A stretch of DNA of 64,000 nucleotides from Duganella aquatilis. GTDB taxonomy: Bacteria > Pseudomonadota > Gammaproteobacteria > Burkholderiales > Burkholderiaceae_D. Below are positions 26,058 to 34,202 of the stretch, piece by piece. The position numbers and the translations under genes are program-made. Location: positions 682,001-746,000 of the forward strand of contig NZ_WKJL01000001.1 in the NCBI RefSeq assembly GCF_009674565.1, in the 5' to 3' direction. Every line of letters begins with the position of its first letter. Position 1 is the stretch's first letter. The notes beneath the pieces were generated by a model that saw only the letters and a list, made by a program, of their open reading frames with translations, was not told the origin of the DNA and ran no database searches.

Positions 26058-27332
26058 ATGGATGTCGTGATACGCAACGCCAATCTGGCGGACGGCCAGC
26101 AGGGTGTCGACGTTGCCATCGAGAATGGCCGCATCGCCGCCGTTGGCCCGCGCCTGCCGCTGCAGGCGGCGCAGGAGATTGACGCGGCCGGCGATCTGCT
26201 GAGTACGCCGTTTGTCGATGCCCACTTCCACATGGACGCCACCTTGAGCTACGGCTTGCCGCGCGTCAACGCGTCCGGCACGCTGCTGGAGGGCATCGCG
26301 CTGTGGGGCGAGCTGAAGCCGCATCTGACCCAGCAGGCGCTGATCGACCGCGCGCTGCAATATTGCGACTGGGCCGTGGCGCGCGGCCTGCTGGCCATCC
26401 GCACCCACGTCGATGTCTGCGACGACCGCCTGCTGGCGGTGGAGGCGCTGCTGGAGGTCAAGCGCCTGGTGGCGCCGTATCTGGATTTGCAGCTGGTCGC
26501 CTTTCCGCAGGACGGCGTGCTGCGCGCGCCGAATGCGTTGATCAACCTGAAGCGCGCCATCACCATGGGCGTGGATGTGGTGGGCGGCATTCCGCACTTC
26601 GAGCGCACCATGGCCGAGGGCGCGGAATCGGTGCGCATCCTGTGCGAGTACGCCGCCGACCAGGGTTTGATGGTCGACATGCATTGCGACGAGTCGGACG
26701 ATCCGATGTCGCGCCATATCGAAACGCTGGCATACCAGAGCAACCGGCTCGGCCTGCACGGCCGCGTCACCGGTTCGCACCTGACCTCGATGCATTCGAT
26801 GGATAACTACTACGTCAGCAAGCTGCTGCCGCTGATCCGCGAGGCGGGCGTGGCGGCCATCGCCAATCCGCTGATTAACATCACGCTGCAGGGCCGCCAC
26901 GACACCTATCCGAAGCGGCGCGGCATGACGCGCGTGCCGGAGATGCTGGCGGCCGGCATTCCGGTCGCCTTCGGCCACGATTGCGTGATGGACCCGTGGT
27001 ACAGCCTCGGCTCGGGCGACATGCTGGAAGTCGCGCACATGGGCCTGCACGTGGCGCAGATGACCGGCCAGGCGGCGATGCGCGATTGCTTCCGCGCCGT
27101 CACCAGCACGCCGGCCGCCATCCTCGGCTTGCAGGATTACGGCGTCGCGCCGGGCTGCCACGCCGACCTGGTGCTGCTGGACGCGGCCGATCCGGTGGAG
27201 GCGATCCGCCTGCGCGCCGCGCGCCGCATGGTGATGCGTCGAGGAAAAATTATTGCGGAGTCGCCGCGCGCGCAGGCGCGTCTCAGCCTGCCGGGACGGC
27301 CGGAGCAGGTGAATTTCCGTCTGAACCGATGA
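26058..27332 (+). CDS. codA: Cytosine deaminase
   Basis: A 424-aa amidohydrolase matching CodA, which converts cytosine to uracil and ammonia for pyrimidine salvage. Metal and catalytic residues are visible: H56 and H58 in HFHMD, H and E in DMHCDESDD, H in GSHLTSMHSMD, and D308 in FGHDCVMDPW. Length and spacing agree with the E. coli enzyme. GGAG sits 6 nt before ATG 26058; an upstream ATG at 26046 lacks this. No codB permease is adjacent. Two GNAT genes follow on the same strand. Confidence 0.9.
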   Translation: MDVVIRNANLADGQQGVDVAIENGRIAAVGPRLPLQAAQEIDAAGDLLSTPFVDAHFHMDATLSYGLPRVNASGTLLEGIALWGELKPHLTQQALIDRALQYCDWAVARGLLAIRTHVDVCDDRLLAVEALLEVKRLVAPYLDLQLVAFPQDGVLRAPNALINLKRAITMGVDVVGGIPHFERTMAEGAESVRILCEYAADQGLMVDMHCDESDDPMSRHIETLAYQSNRLGLHGRVTGSHLTSMHSMDNYYVSKLLPLIREAGVAAIANPLINITLQGRHDTYPKRRGMTRVPEMLAAGIPVAFGHDCVMDPWYSLGSGDMLEVAHMGLHVAQMTGQAAMRDCFRAVTSTPAAILGLQDYGVAPGCHADLVLLDAADPVEAIRLRAARRMVMRRGKIIAESPRAQARLSLPGRPEQVNFRLNR

Positions 27333-27401
27333 GCCTCCGCGCTGGACTTGCACTGCGAAATACATGACAATCGGACATCGTTCAATCCGCGTGGAGCTGT
27401 C

Positions 27402-27923
27402 TTGAAAGAAATCGCTATTCGACCTGCAACGGAAGCCGACTTCGGCGCCATGTGGGACATATTTCAGGAACTGATCGCCAGCGGCGACACCTATTATTTT
27501 GCCGCCGACACCAGCCGCGAAGATTGCCATGCCTACTGGTTCGGTCCCGGCCTGCAGAGCTATGTGGCGATCCTCAACGGCGAGCGGCTGGTCGGCATGT
27601 ACCGCCTGATGCCGAATCAGCGCGACCGCGGCGCGCACGTGGCCAATGCTTCGTTCATGGTCAGCCCGGCGGCGCAGGGCGTCGGCGTCGGCAAGCTGCT
27701 GGGCGCCGATTGCCTGGACCGCGCCCGCGCCGAGGGCTATCTGGCGATGCAGTTCAATTACGTGGTCAGTTCGAATATGCCGGCCGTGCTGCTGTGGAAG
27801 AAGCTGGGCTTTTCCATCGTCGGCACCCTGCCGCGCGCGTATCGCCACCAATACCTCGGCTATGTGGACGTCTATGTGATGTACCAGTTGCTGGAAGATC
27901 CCTCGCACTGGCCCGATGCATGA
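27402..27923 (+). CDS. GNAT-family N-acetyltransferase
   Basis: A 173-aa acetyltransferase. N-terminal IAIRPATEADFGAMWDIFQE is the usual first strand and helix, and the acetyl-CoA loop motif A is MVSPAAQGVGVGKLLG. Only TTG codons are available in frame; TTG 27402 has GGAG 5 nt upstream and starts right before the first strand. Its stop overlaps the next GNAT start (ATGA), so the two are coupled. The substrate is unknown. Confidence 0.82.
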   Translation: MKEIAIRPATEADFGAMWDIFQELIASGDTYYFAADTSREDCHAYWFGPGLQSYVAILNGERLVGMYRLMPNQRDRGAHVANASFMVSPAAQGVGVGKLLGADCLDRARAEGYLAMQFNYVVSSNMPAVLLWKKLGFSIVGTLPRAYRHQYLGYVDVYVMYQLLEDPSHWPDA

Positions 27924-28432
27924 AGATACTGGAGACGGAACGCCTGACCCTGCGCACCATCGAAGCGGACGACGCGGCTTTTTATCATGCACTGATCAAC
28001 GATCCGACCTGGCTGGAGTACATCAGCGACAAGGGTATCTACACCGTCGAGGCGGCGCGCAAGGCGATCATCGAGGGGCCGTGCGCGATGCAGCAGAAGC
28101 TGGGCTTTTCGCTGTACGTGATGGAGCGCAAGGAGGACGGCACGCTGCTCGGCATGTGCGGCCTGATCAAGCGCGACTGGCTGCCCGACGTCGATATCGG
28201 CTACGCGATCCGGCCGGCGTATTTCGGCCAGGGCTATACCTATGAGGCCGCCGCTGCGGTGGTGGCCCATGCGCGCGACCAGCTGCGCATCGAGCGCCTG
28301 CTGGGCATCACGGACCCGGGGAACGCCAAGTCGATCGCGCTGCTGACCAAGCTGGGGCTGACGTTTATTGAACACAAAGTGTTGCCGCCTGATAATCGTC
28401 CTACCAATATTTACCGCGTCGATCTGTTGTAG
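27920..28432 (+). CDS. RimJ/RimL-type GNAT acetyltransferase
   Basis: A 170-aa protein of the Acetyltransf_3 group. It begins MKILETERLTLRTIEADDAA, and motif A-like residues are in IGYAIRPAYFGQGYTYEAA, followed by LGITDPGNAKSIALLTKLG. The ATG overlaps the upstream GNAT stop by 4 nt, so the two acetyltransferases probably come from one message and could work in sequence or as a pair. No substrate is indicated. Confidence 0.85.
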   Translation: MKILETERLTLRTIEADDAAFYHALINDPTWLEYISDKGIYTVEAARKAIIEGPCAMQQKLGFSLYVMERKEDGTLLGMCGLIKRDWLPDVDIGYAIRPAYFGQGYTYEAAAAVVAHARDQLRIERLLGITDPGNAKSIALLTKLGLTFIEHKVLPPDNRPTNIYRVDLL

Positions 28433-28570
28433 TGTGATGATTCGATAGATTTTTCCTGCGCGATATAGCAAGATGATTTCCGGGCATTGAATATTGCCCG
28501 TTCCCCAAAAAATGGAACCAATTACAAGCACGGCAAGCTTGTGTGAATTGAATTCTTAAAAGGGGTAATC

Positions 28571-30199
28571 ATGAAGCTCGCGAATCTGAAGATCGGTGTG
28601 CGCCTGGGCCTGTTGGGAGCGTTCTTCTTTCTCGCACTGGCGATCGTCGCGCTGGCAGGGTGGCGCGCATTGGAGAGCAGCAACGTGCGCAGCGCGGAAG
28701 CGTTGGCACGCTCGGTGGCGCTGAGCCAGGCCATCGACACCGCGCGCAGCGCGCAGGTGGAATTCAAGATTCAGGTGCAGGAGTGGAAGAACATCCTGCT
28801 GCGTGGTAACGATCCGGCCCAACTCGACAAATACAGCAAGGCCTTCGTCAAGGGCGGCGACACCACGCGCGGCGAATTGCAGAAGCTGAACGGCATGCTC
28901 GGCAAGCTGGGCCTGACGACGCCGCTGGTGGACGAGGCCATCGCGACGCAGAACGAGCTGGTGTCGCACTACATGGAGGCGCTGAAGAAATACGATGCCG
29001 CCAATCCGGACAGCTCCCACGTGGTGGACAACCTGGTCAAGGGCATGGACCGCGAGCCGACCAAGAAAATCGACGACATCGTGGCCTTCATCGGCAAGGA
29101 GTCGGTGCGCCTGATGGCCGCCATCGAAGCGGAAAACAGCGCGGCTTACCAGCAGACGCTGATCACCATGGGCATCACGCTGCTGGTGACGGTGATCGTC
29201 GGCTGTGTGACGGTGACCTCGCTGATCCGCAGCATCACCCGTCCGCTGGACGCGGCCGTCAGTGTGGCGCAAACGGTGGCGGCGGGCGATCTGCGCAGCG
29301 AGGTGCGGGTCGACAGCAAGGATGAGATCGGCGACCTGCTGGGCGCGCTGAAAACCATGCAGGGCAACCTGAGCCATATCGTCGGCCAGGTGCGCCACGG
29401 CACGGAGACCATCCACGGCGCCACGGTGGAGATTGCCGCCGGCAATATGGATTTGTCGGGCCGCACCGAGGAGCAGGCCAGTTCGCTGGAGCAGACCGCC
29501 GCAGCGATGGTGGAGCTGACCACCACCGTCAAGCAGAACAACGAGAACGCGGCCGAGGCCTGTCGCCTGGCCGACAGCGCGTCCACGGTGGCGGCCAAGG
29601 GCGGCGATGCGGTGGCGCAGATGGTGCACACCATGGGCGAGATCAACGACAGCTCGCGCAAGATTGTCGACATCATCGGCGTGATCGATGGCATCGCCTT
29701 CCAGACCAACATCCTGGCGCTGAACGCGGCGGTGGAGGCGGCGCGCGCGGGCGAGCAGGGACGCGGCTTCGCGGTGGTGGCGTCCGAGGTGCGCAACCTG
29801 GCGCAGCGCTCGGGGGCGGCGGCGCGCGAGATCAAGGAGCTGATCGGCACCTCGGTGGGCCGGGTCGAGGAAGGCAGCCGCCTGGTCGGCCAGGCCGGCG
29901 AGACCATGAACGAGGTGGTCAGCAGCGTGCAGCGCGTCACCGCCATCATCGGCGAAATTTCGGTGGCCAGCGGCGAGCAGCGCGACGGCATCGAGCAGAT
30001 CAGCATCGCCATCAACCAGATGGACAGCGTGACGCAGCAGAACGCGGCGCTGGTGGAGGAGGCCGCGGCGGCGGCCGATGCGCTGCAACAGCAGGCGGCC
30101 AGCCTGTCGGAGGCGGTCAGCATCTTCAAGCTGCAGGAGCAGTCCGGCATGGCCAGGTTGCCGTCCTCGCGCAGCCGGACCTTGCAACTGGCGAGCTAG
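28571..30199 (+). CDS. Methyl-accepting chemotaxis protein
   Basis: A 542-aa transducer. Membrane helix 1 (about 12-30), a periplasmic four-helix-bundle-like sensor (about 35-185), helix 2 (LITMGITLLVTVIVGCVTVT, near 200), a HAMP domain (PLDAAVSVAQTVAAGDL), then a long coiled-coil signalling domain with the hairpin tip VDGIAFQTNILALNAAVEAA-type sequence (here IDGIAFQTNI) and EQGRGFAVVASEVRNLAQRS. There is no C-terminal NWETF-type CheR tether. AAAGGGG precedes the ATG. The ligand is unknown. A terminator follows directly. Confidence 0.93.
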   Translation: MKLANLKIGVRLGLLGAFFFLALAIVALAGWRALESSNVRSAEALARSVALSQAIDTARSAQVEFKIQVQEWKNILLRGNDPAQLDKYSKAFVKGGDTTRGELQKLNGMLGKLGLTTPLVDEAIATQNELVSHYMEALKKYDAANPDSSHVVDNLVKGMDREPTKKIDDIVAFIGKESVRLMAAIEAENSAAYQQTLITMGITLLVTVIVGCVTVTSLIRSITRPLDAAVSVAQTVAAGDLRSEVRVDSKDEIGDLLGALKTMQGNLSHIVGQVRHGTETIHGATVEIAAGNMDLSGRTEEQASSLEQTAAAMVELTTTVKQNNENAAEACRLADSASTVAAKGGDAVAQMVHTMGEINDSSRKIVDIIGVIDGIAFQTNILALNAAVEAARAGEQGRGFAVVASEVRNLAQRSGAAAREIKELIGTSVGRVEEGSRLVGQAGETMNEVVSSVQRVTAIIGEISVASGEQRDGIEQISIAINQMDSVTQQNAALVEEAAAAADALQQQAASLSEAVSIFKLQEQSGMARLPSSRSRTLQLAS

Positions 30200-30210
30200 C
30201 ATTTGCCACG

Positions 30211-30253
30211 GGCCGTTTGATGCGCCTCAACCGTGCGCGTGAACGGCCTTTTT
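30211..30253 (+). terminator. Rho-independent terminator after the chemotaxis gene
   Basis: GGCCGTT (30211-30217) pairs with AACGGCC (30242-30248), followed by TTTTT. The loop contains an additional GCGC/GCGC pairing. Confidence 0.7.
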
Positions 30254-30310
30254 CCATCGCTGCTATCCACTATCATTCCTCTTCCGCAGCAGCCGACGGA
30301 GAGGGACAGC

Positions 30311-31780
30311 ATGAACAGCCTATGGAGCAGCACATGGCCGGTGGCGGCCGCCTTTGCGCCATGTGTGCTGGCGCTGGCGGCCGGCCAGTGGCAGGCGCGC
30401 GGCCTGCGCGCGCGCTGCGCCCAGTTGCAGGCGGCGCTGGCGGCGCAGCGCGACACGGAACTGCGGCTGGACTTCATCGCCCATCACGACAGCCTGACCG
30501 GCCTGCCCAACCGCCTGCAGTTCCAGATGCAACTGGAGCACGGCGTGGCCTACGCGCGCCGCCACGAGAATCTGCTGGCGGTGCTGTTTGTCGATATCGA
30601 CAGTTTCAAGGCCATCAACGATACGCTGGGCCACGACGCCGGCGACCAGGTGCTGGTGCAGTTCGCCCAGCGCCTGCGCCAGTGCGTGCGCGAGGTGGAC
30701 ACGGTGGCGCGCCAGGGCGGTGATGAATTCATCGTGCTGCTGACGGAGCTGCGCACCGGCGCCGACGCGCAGCAGGTGGCGGAGAAGATCATGCTGGCCA
30801 TCGCCGAGCCGTTCACCGTCAACGGCGAGCTGCTGGACGTGGCGGCGAGCATCGGCGTGGCGGTGTATCCGGACGACGATGAGGATATCGAAACGCTGAT
30901 CGAGAAGGCCGACCTGGCGATGTACGCCGCCAAGCAGCGCGGCAAGGGCGCCAGCCTGCGCTTCCTGCCCAGCATGCAGGCCAAGGCCTATTCGCGGCTG
31001 ATCCTGGAGACGGCGCTGCGCCACGCGCTGGAGCACAATGAATTCATCCTCACCTACCAGCCCAAGATGAACCTGAAGGAGCGGCGCATTACCGGCGTGA
31101 AGGCGCTGCTGCGCTGGAAGCATCCGGAGCTGGGACTGGTGATGCCACTGGACTTCCTGCCGGTGCTGGAGCAGAGCGCGCTGATACTGCCGGTCGGCTC
31201 TTGGGCGATGAGCACGGCGGTGGCGCAGGCGCGCCGCTGGCTCGATCAGGGACAGGCGCAGACGGTGGCGCTGCACCTGTCGCCGCGCCAGTTCTTCCAC
31301 AAGGATATCGTGCAGAGCTGCGCGGCGATCCTGGACAAGGCCGGCGTGCCGGGGCGCTGCATCGAGCTGGAAATCACCGAGGCCATGCTGATCGATAAGA
31401 ACCAGAACGCGGAGGAGATCCTGCAGCAGTTCAAGCAGTTGGGCGTGCGGATTGCGATCAGCGATTTCGGCACCGGCTATGCGTCGCTCAACTATCTGCG
31501 GCGCTTCCCGGTGGATGTGGTGAAGATCGACAAGTCGTTTGTCGACGACCTGGCGCGCGGCGGGGCGATGGTGCGCGCCATCATCGAGATGGCGCATACG
31601 CTGAACATGCAGGTGATTGCGGCCGGCGTGGAAAACGCCGAGCAGCTGGCGCAGCTGTCGGCGATGGGCTGCGACGAGGCGTTCGGCTTCTGTATCAGCG
31701 CCCCGGTCGCGCCGGAAGAGGTGGAGGCGCTGCTGGCCGGCGGCCGGCAGCGCGCGGCCCTGACTACTTCGTGGGCATGA
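30311..31780 (+). CDS. Diguanylate cyclase with degenerate EAL domain (GGDEF-KAL)
   Basis: A 489-aa protein: one N-terminal membrane helix, a GGDEF domain (about 60-220) with intact RQGGDEF, and a C-terminal EAL-like domain (about 235-480). In the EAL domain the signature glutamate is replaced (GVKALLRW, K264), and [10 protein letters not shown] reads SDFGTGYASL (S384). Both changes hit metal-binding residues, so phosphodiesterase activity is unlikely, and the domain may serve to bind c-di-GMP or a partner. ELEITEAML and KIDKSF are retained. The start has GGAGAGGG upstream. The end overlaps the convergent glycosidase gene by 17 bp. Confidence 0.88.
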   Translation: MNSLWSSTWPVAAAFAPCVLALAAGQWQARGLRARCAQLQAALAAQRDTELRLDFIAHHDSLTGLPNRLQFQMQLEHGVAYARRHENLLAVLFVDIDSFKAINDTLGHDAGDQVLVQFAQRLRQCVREVDTVARQGGDEFIVLLTELRTGADAQQVAEKIMLAIAEPFTVNGELLDVAASIGVAVYPDDDEDIETLIEKADLAMYAAKQRGKGASLRFLPSMQAKAYSRLILETALRHALEHNEFILTYQPKMNLKERRITGVKALLRWKHPELGLVMPLDFLPVLEQSALILPVGSWAMSTAVAQARRWLDQGQAQTVALHLSPRQFFHKDIVQSCAAILDKAGVPGRCIELEITEAMLIDKNQNAEEILQQFKQLGVRIAISDFGTGYASLNYLRRFPVDVVKIDKSFVDDLARGGAMVRAIIEMAHTLNMQVIAAGVENAEQLAQLSAMGCDEAFGFCISAPVAPEEVEALLAGGRQRAALTTSWA

Positions 31781-34202
31781 TGCGTACGCCGTGGATGTCG
31801 AACTTGTTGGATGGCCCCTTGACGCCACCGGCATCGCCGTAGGTGGCGTTGTTCTTCATGTAGCTCATGTTGTAGAAGTCTTCCAGTTCCAGCGTGTAGC
31901 TGCCGGGCTTCAGCCTGGCACGCAGCGGCGTCGAGTACTTGGCGCCCTGTGCGGCCGGCGAGTGCGGCAGCTGCACCACGCCGCTGGCGACGACGGCGCC
32001 GCCGCTGTCCTTCAACGATGCCCATTTGACGCCGCCGCTGACGCCGAGGCGGATGTCGTGCGCGGTGTTGCGGTATTTGATCTGCACCGCGTAGCCGCCT
32101 TCGCGTTCGACCTTGAAGGACTGGGCGAAGGTGTCGGACGGCGCGCCCCAGCCGTTGCGCGTGACGGCAATTTCCTCGCCGCCGTTCAGGCATACCGGCA
32201 TGCTGTGGTGGCTGCGGTTGCCGGAGCCGGCGTACACGGCTTCCACCGCGTAGCAAAGATTGGCTTCGGTGCCGGCGTGGCGGTCGGACCAGGTGGCGGC
32301 CGTGATGCGCGGGCCAACCAGCTGGCCGTTGCGGTAGACGTTGAACACCACGCCTTTGCCGCCGCCGTCGATGCGCAGCGTCGGCAAGCCGTAGCTGCCA
32401 CGTTCCAGTTTGGCGATGCGCGGTTCGGCCGGCGCGTACACGGCGGCGTCCTGCACCAGCGGCTTGGCGGTCACGCTGCGCTTGGCCTGCTGGCCGGGCA
32501 GCAGTTTGCCGAGGCGGATTTCGATGGCGTTGTTGTCGCCCAGCGCGTCCCAGTCCAGCGTGCCGGCGGCCAGCTTGCCGTTCAACGTGATGCTGTCGAC
32601 AGCGTAGTAGCCGTTGCCGGCGACGGCGGCGGGCAGCAGCACGCGCACCTGCATGCGCTTGCCGCGCAGGGTCAGGTTGTTCAGCGTGATGGCGTCGCTG
32701 CCGGCGAAGGTGTCGCGGCGCAGCCTGGCGGTGATGAAGGGATGCAGGGCGATGCCGTCGTTGGTGGTCTGCACGCCGAACACGCTGCCGACCACCATGC
32801 CCAGGTAGCCGCCCACGGACCACAGCTGGCGGCGCGAATTGATCACCGGGCCGCTCAACTTGCCGTCGTCGAGCATCGGCTGGCCGGACAGCCATTCCAG
32901 GTTCTCCATGTTGGACAGGTTGGTGGCGGCGCCGCGCAGCAGCGTGTCGTAGGCGGCGTCGGCCACGGCGACGTTGCCGCCGATGGCGGCCGCCTTCAGA
33001 CCGAAGGTGGTGACGAAGGGCCACATGGCGCGGTTGTGGTAGACGGCGGTATTGGCCTGCTGCGGCCAGATTACCGGCGCACCCAGAGGACCATGCGGGT
33101 AGTGCACCAGGATGCTTTGCGCCTGCTGCTGGTCGGCGATGCCGGTGACGATGGCCAGCGACTGGCCCAGCCAGTCATACTTGTATTCGGCGGCGCCGTC
33201 GAAGTGGCCGGCGGTGAGGCTGCTGTACATGCCGCTGTCGGCCTGCCAGAAGCGCTTGTTGATAGCGGCTTTCAGATCGGCGGCCCAGCCGTTGTAGCGC
33301 GCGGCGGCTGTGGCGTCGCCTTGTTCGGCCGCCAGTTGCGCGGCCAGCGTCAGCGCCTTGTAGTGGGCGGCGTTGGTGGACAGCGCCTTGGAGGTGGCCA
33401 TGAAGGCCAGTTCGTCCGGTATCCAGGCGGCGTAGGTCTGGTCGCGCCAGTCGAGGAATGATTGCTCGCCGTTGTACAAGCCGTCGGCGGCGTCCCAGAT
33501 GGCGAGGCGGTCGTTGTCCAGCGTATTGCGCAGCGCGTGCAGGGCTTTCTGCGCGAAGGCGGCGCGTTCGGCCGACGGCAGGGCTTTCAGCGCTTCGTCG
33601 GCGCCGAAGGCCCAGCTGACGCGGTCGGAGCTGACCGGCCAGCTGCCGCCGCTGCCGGTGTCCTGCACGATCTGGTAGCCGTCGCCGCTGGCATGCGCGC
33701 CGGCCGTGACGCCGTCGCGGTAGCCGGCCAGCTTGAATTCCAGCGAGTTGCGGGTGCGCTGCGGGTCGAGCATGCCGAGGCCCAGCGAGGCGGCATAGGA
33801 CAGGTCGCGGGTCCACACGTAGTGCCACGATTCGCCCGTCTCGAAGCAGTCGCACGGGATCGGGTTGCCGCCGTTGTAGCTGCCGTCGCGGATTTCGCTC
33901 ACCGAGTCCTGCTTCATTTCGACGCCGGCTAGCGCGAACAGCGCGTCGAAGGCGAGGTTGCCGCTGCGGACGGTCGGCAGCGCGGCACTTTCGGCGTAGC
34001 TGATTTCCTGCTTGCCGCCTTCGCGCACGCGCATGGTGGTGGACTGGGTGTAGCTGCGCAGCGCGGCGGCGGCGTCCGGCGTGGCGTAGCGCACGGTTTC
34101 CTGTTTGCCGTCAAAGGTGGGGTAGTGGCTGACCGCGTCGGCGGCCAGGGCAGGCAAGGCCGCGCTCAGGGCGGCGGCCAGTGCGCACAAGGTGAAACGC
34201 AT
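31764..34202 (-). CDS. Secreted six-hairpin ((alpha/alpha)6-barrel) glycoside hydrolase
   Basis: An 812-aa protein with a clear signal peptide (MRFTLCALAAALSAALPALAA). The central part (about 120-500) has WHYVWTRDLSYAASLGLGML, then WPVSSDRVSWAFGADEALKA and HNRAMWPFVTTFGLKA, patterns of six-hairpin glycosidases such as GH15 or GH63. The C-terminal part (about 640-810) looks like beta-sandwich modules, possibly carbohydrate-binding. Its ATG overlaps the stop of the GH13 gene (TAATG), so the two are coupled, making an alpha-glucan substrate likely. The exact GH family is uncertain. Confidence 0.75.
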   Translation of the reverse strand: MRFTLCALAAALSAALPALAADAVSHYPTFDGKQETVRYATPDAAAALRSYTQSTTMRVREGGKQEISYAESAALPTVRSGNLAFDALFALAGVEMKQDSVSEIRDGSYNGGNPIPCDCFETGESWHYVWTRDLSYAASLGLGMLDPQRTRNSLEFKLAGYRDGVTAGAHASGDGYQIVQDTGSGGSWPVSSDRVSWAFGADEALKALPSAERAAFAQKALHALRNTLDNDRLAIWDAADGLYNGEQSFLDWRDQTYAAWIPDELAFMATSKALSTNAAHYKALTLAAQLAAEQGDATAAARYNGWAADLKAAINKRFWQADSGMYSSLTAGHFDGAAEYKYDWLGQSLAIVTGIADQQQAQSILVHYPHGPLGAPVIWPQQANTAVYHNRAMWPFVTTFGLKAAAIGGNVAVADAAYDTLLRGAATNLSNMENLEWLSGQPMLDDGKLSGPVINSRRQLWSVGGYLGMVVGSVFGVQTTNDGIALHPFITARLRRDTFAGSDAITLNNLTLRGKRMQVRVLLPAAVAGNGYYAVDSITLNGKLAAGTLDWDALGDNNAIEIRLGKLLPGQQAKRSVTAKPLVQDAAVYAPAEPRIAKLERGSYGLPTLRIDGGGKGVVFNVYRNGQLVGPRITAATWSDRHAGTEANLCYAVEAVYAGSGNRSHHSMPVCLNGGEEIAVTRNGWGAPSDTFAQSFKVEREGGYAVQIKYRNTAHDIRLGVSGGVKWASLKDSGGAVVASGVVQLPHSPAAQGAKYSTPLRARLKPGSYTLELEDFYNMSYMKNNATYGDAGGVKGPSNKFDIHGVRIMPTK

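Noticed and set aside
28475..28494. CGGGCA...TGCCCG hairpin after the second GNAT gene
   Set aside because: Short stem with no T run on either strand; not enough to call a terminator.
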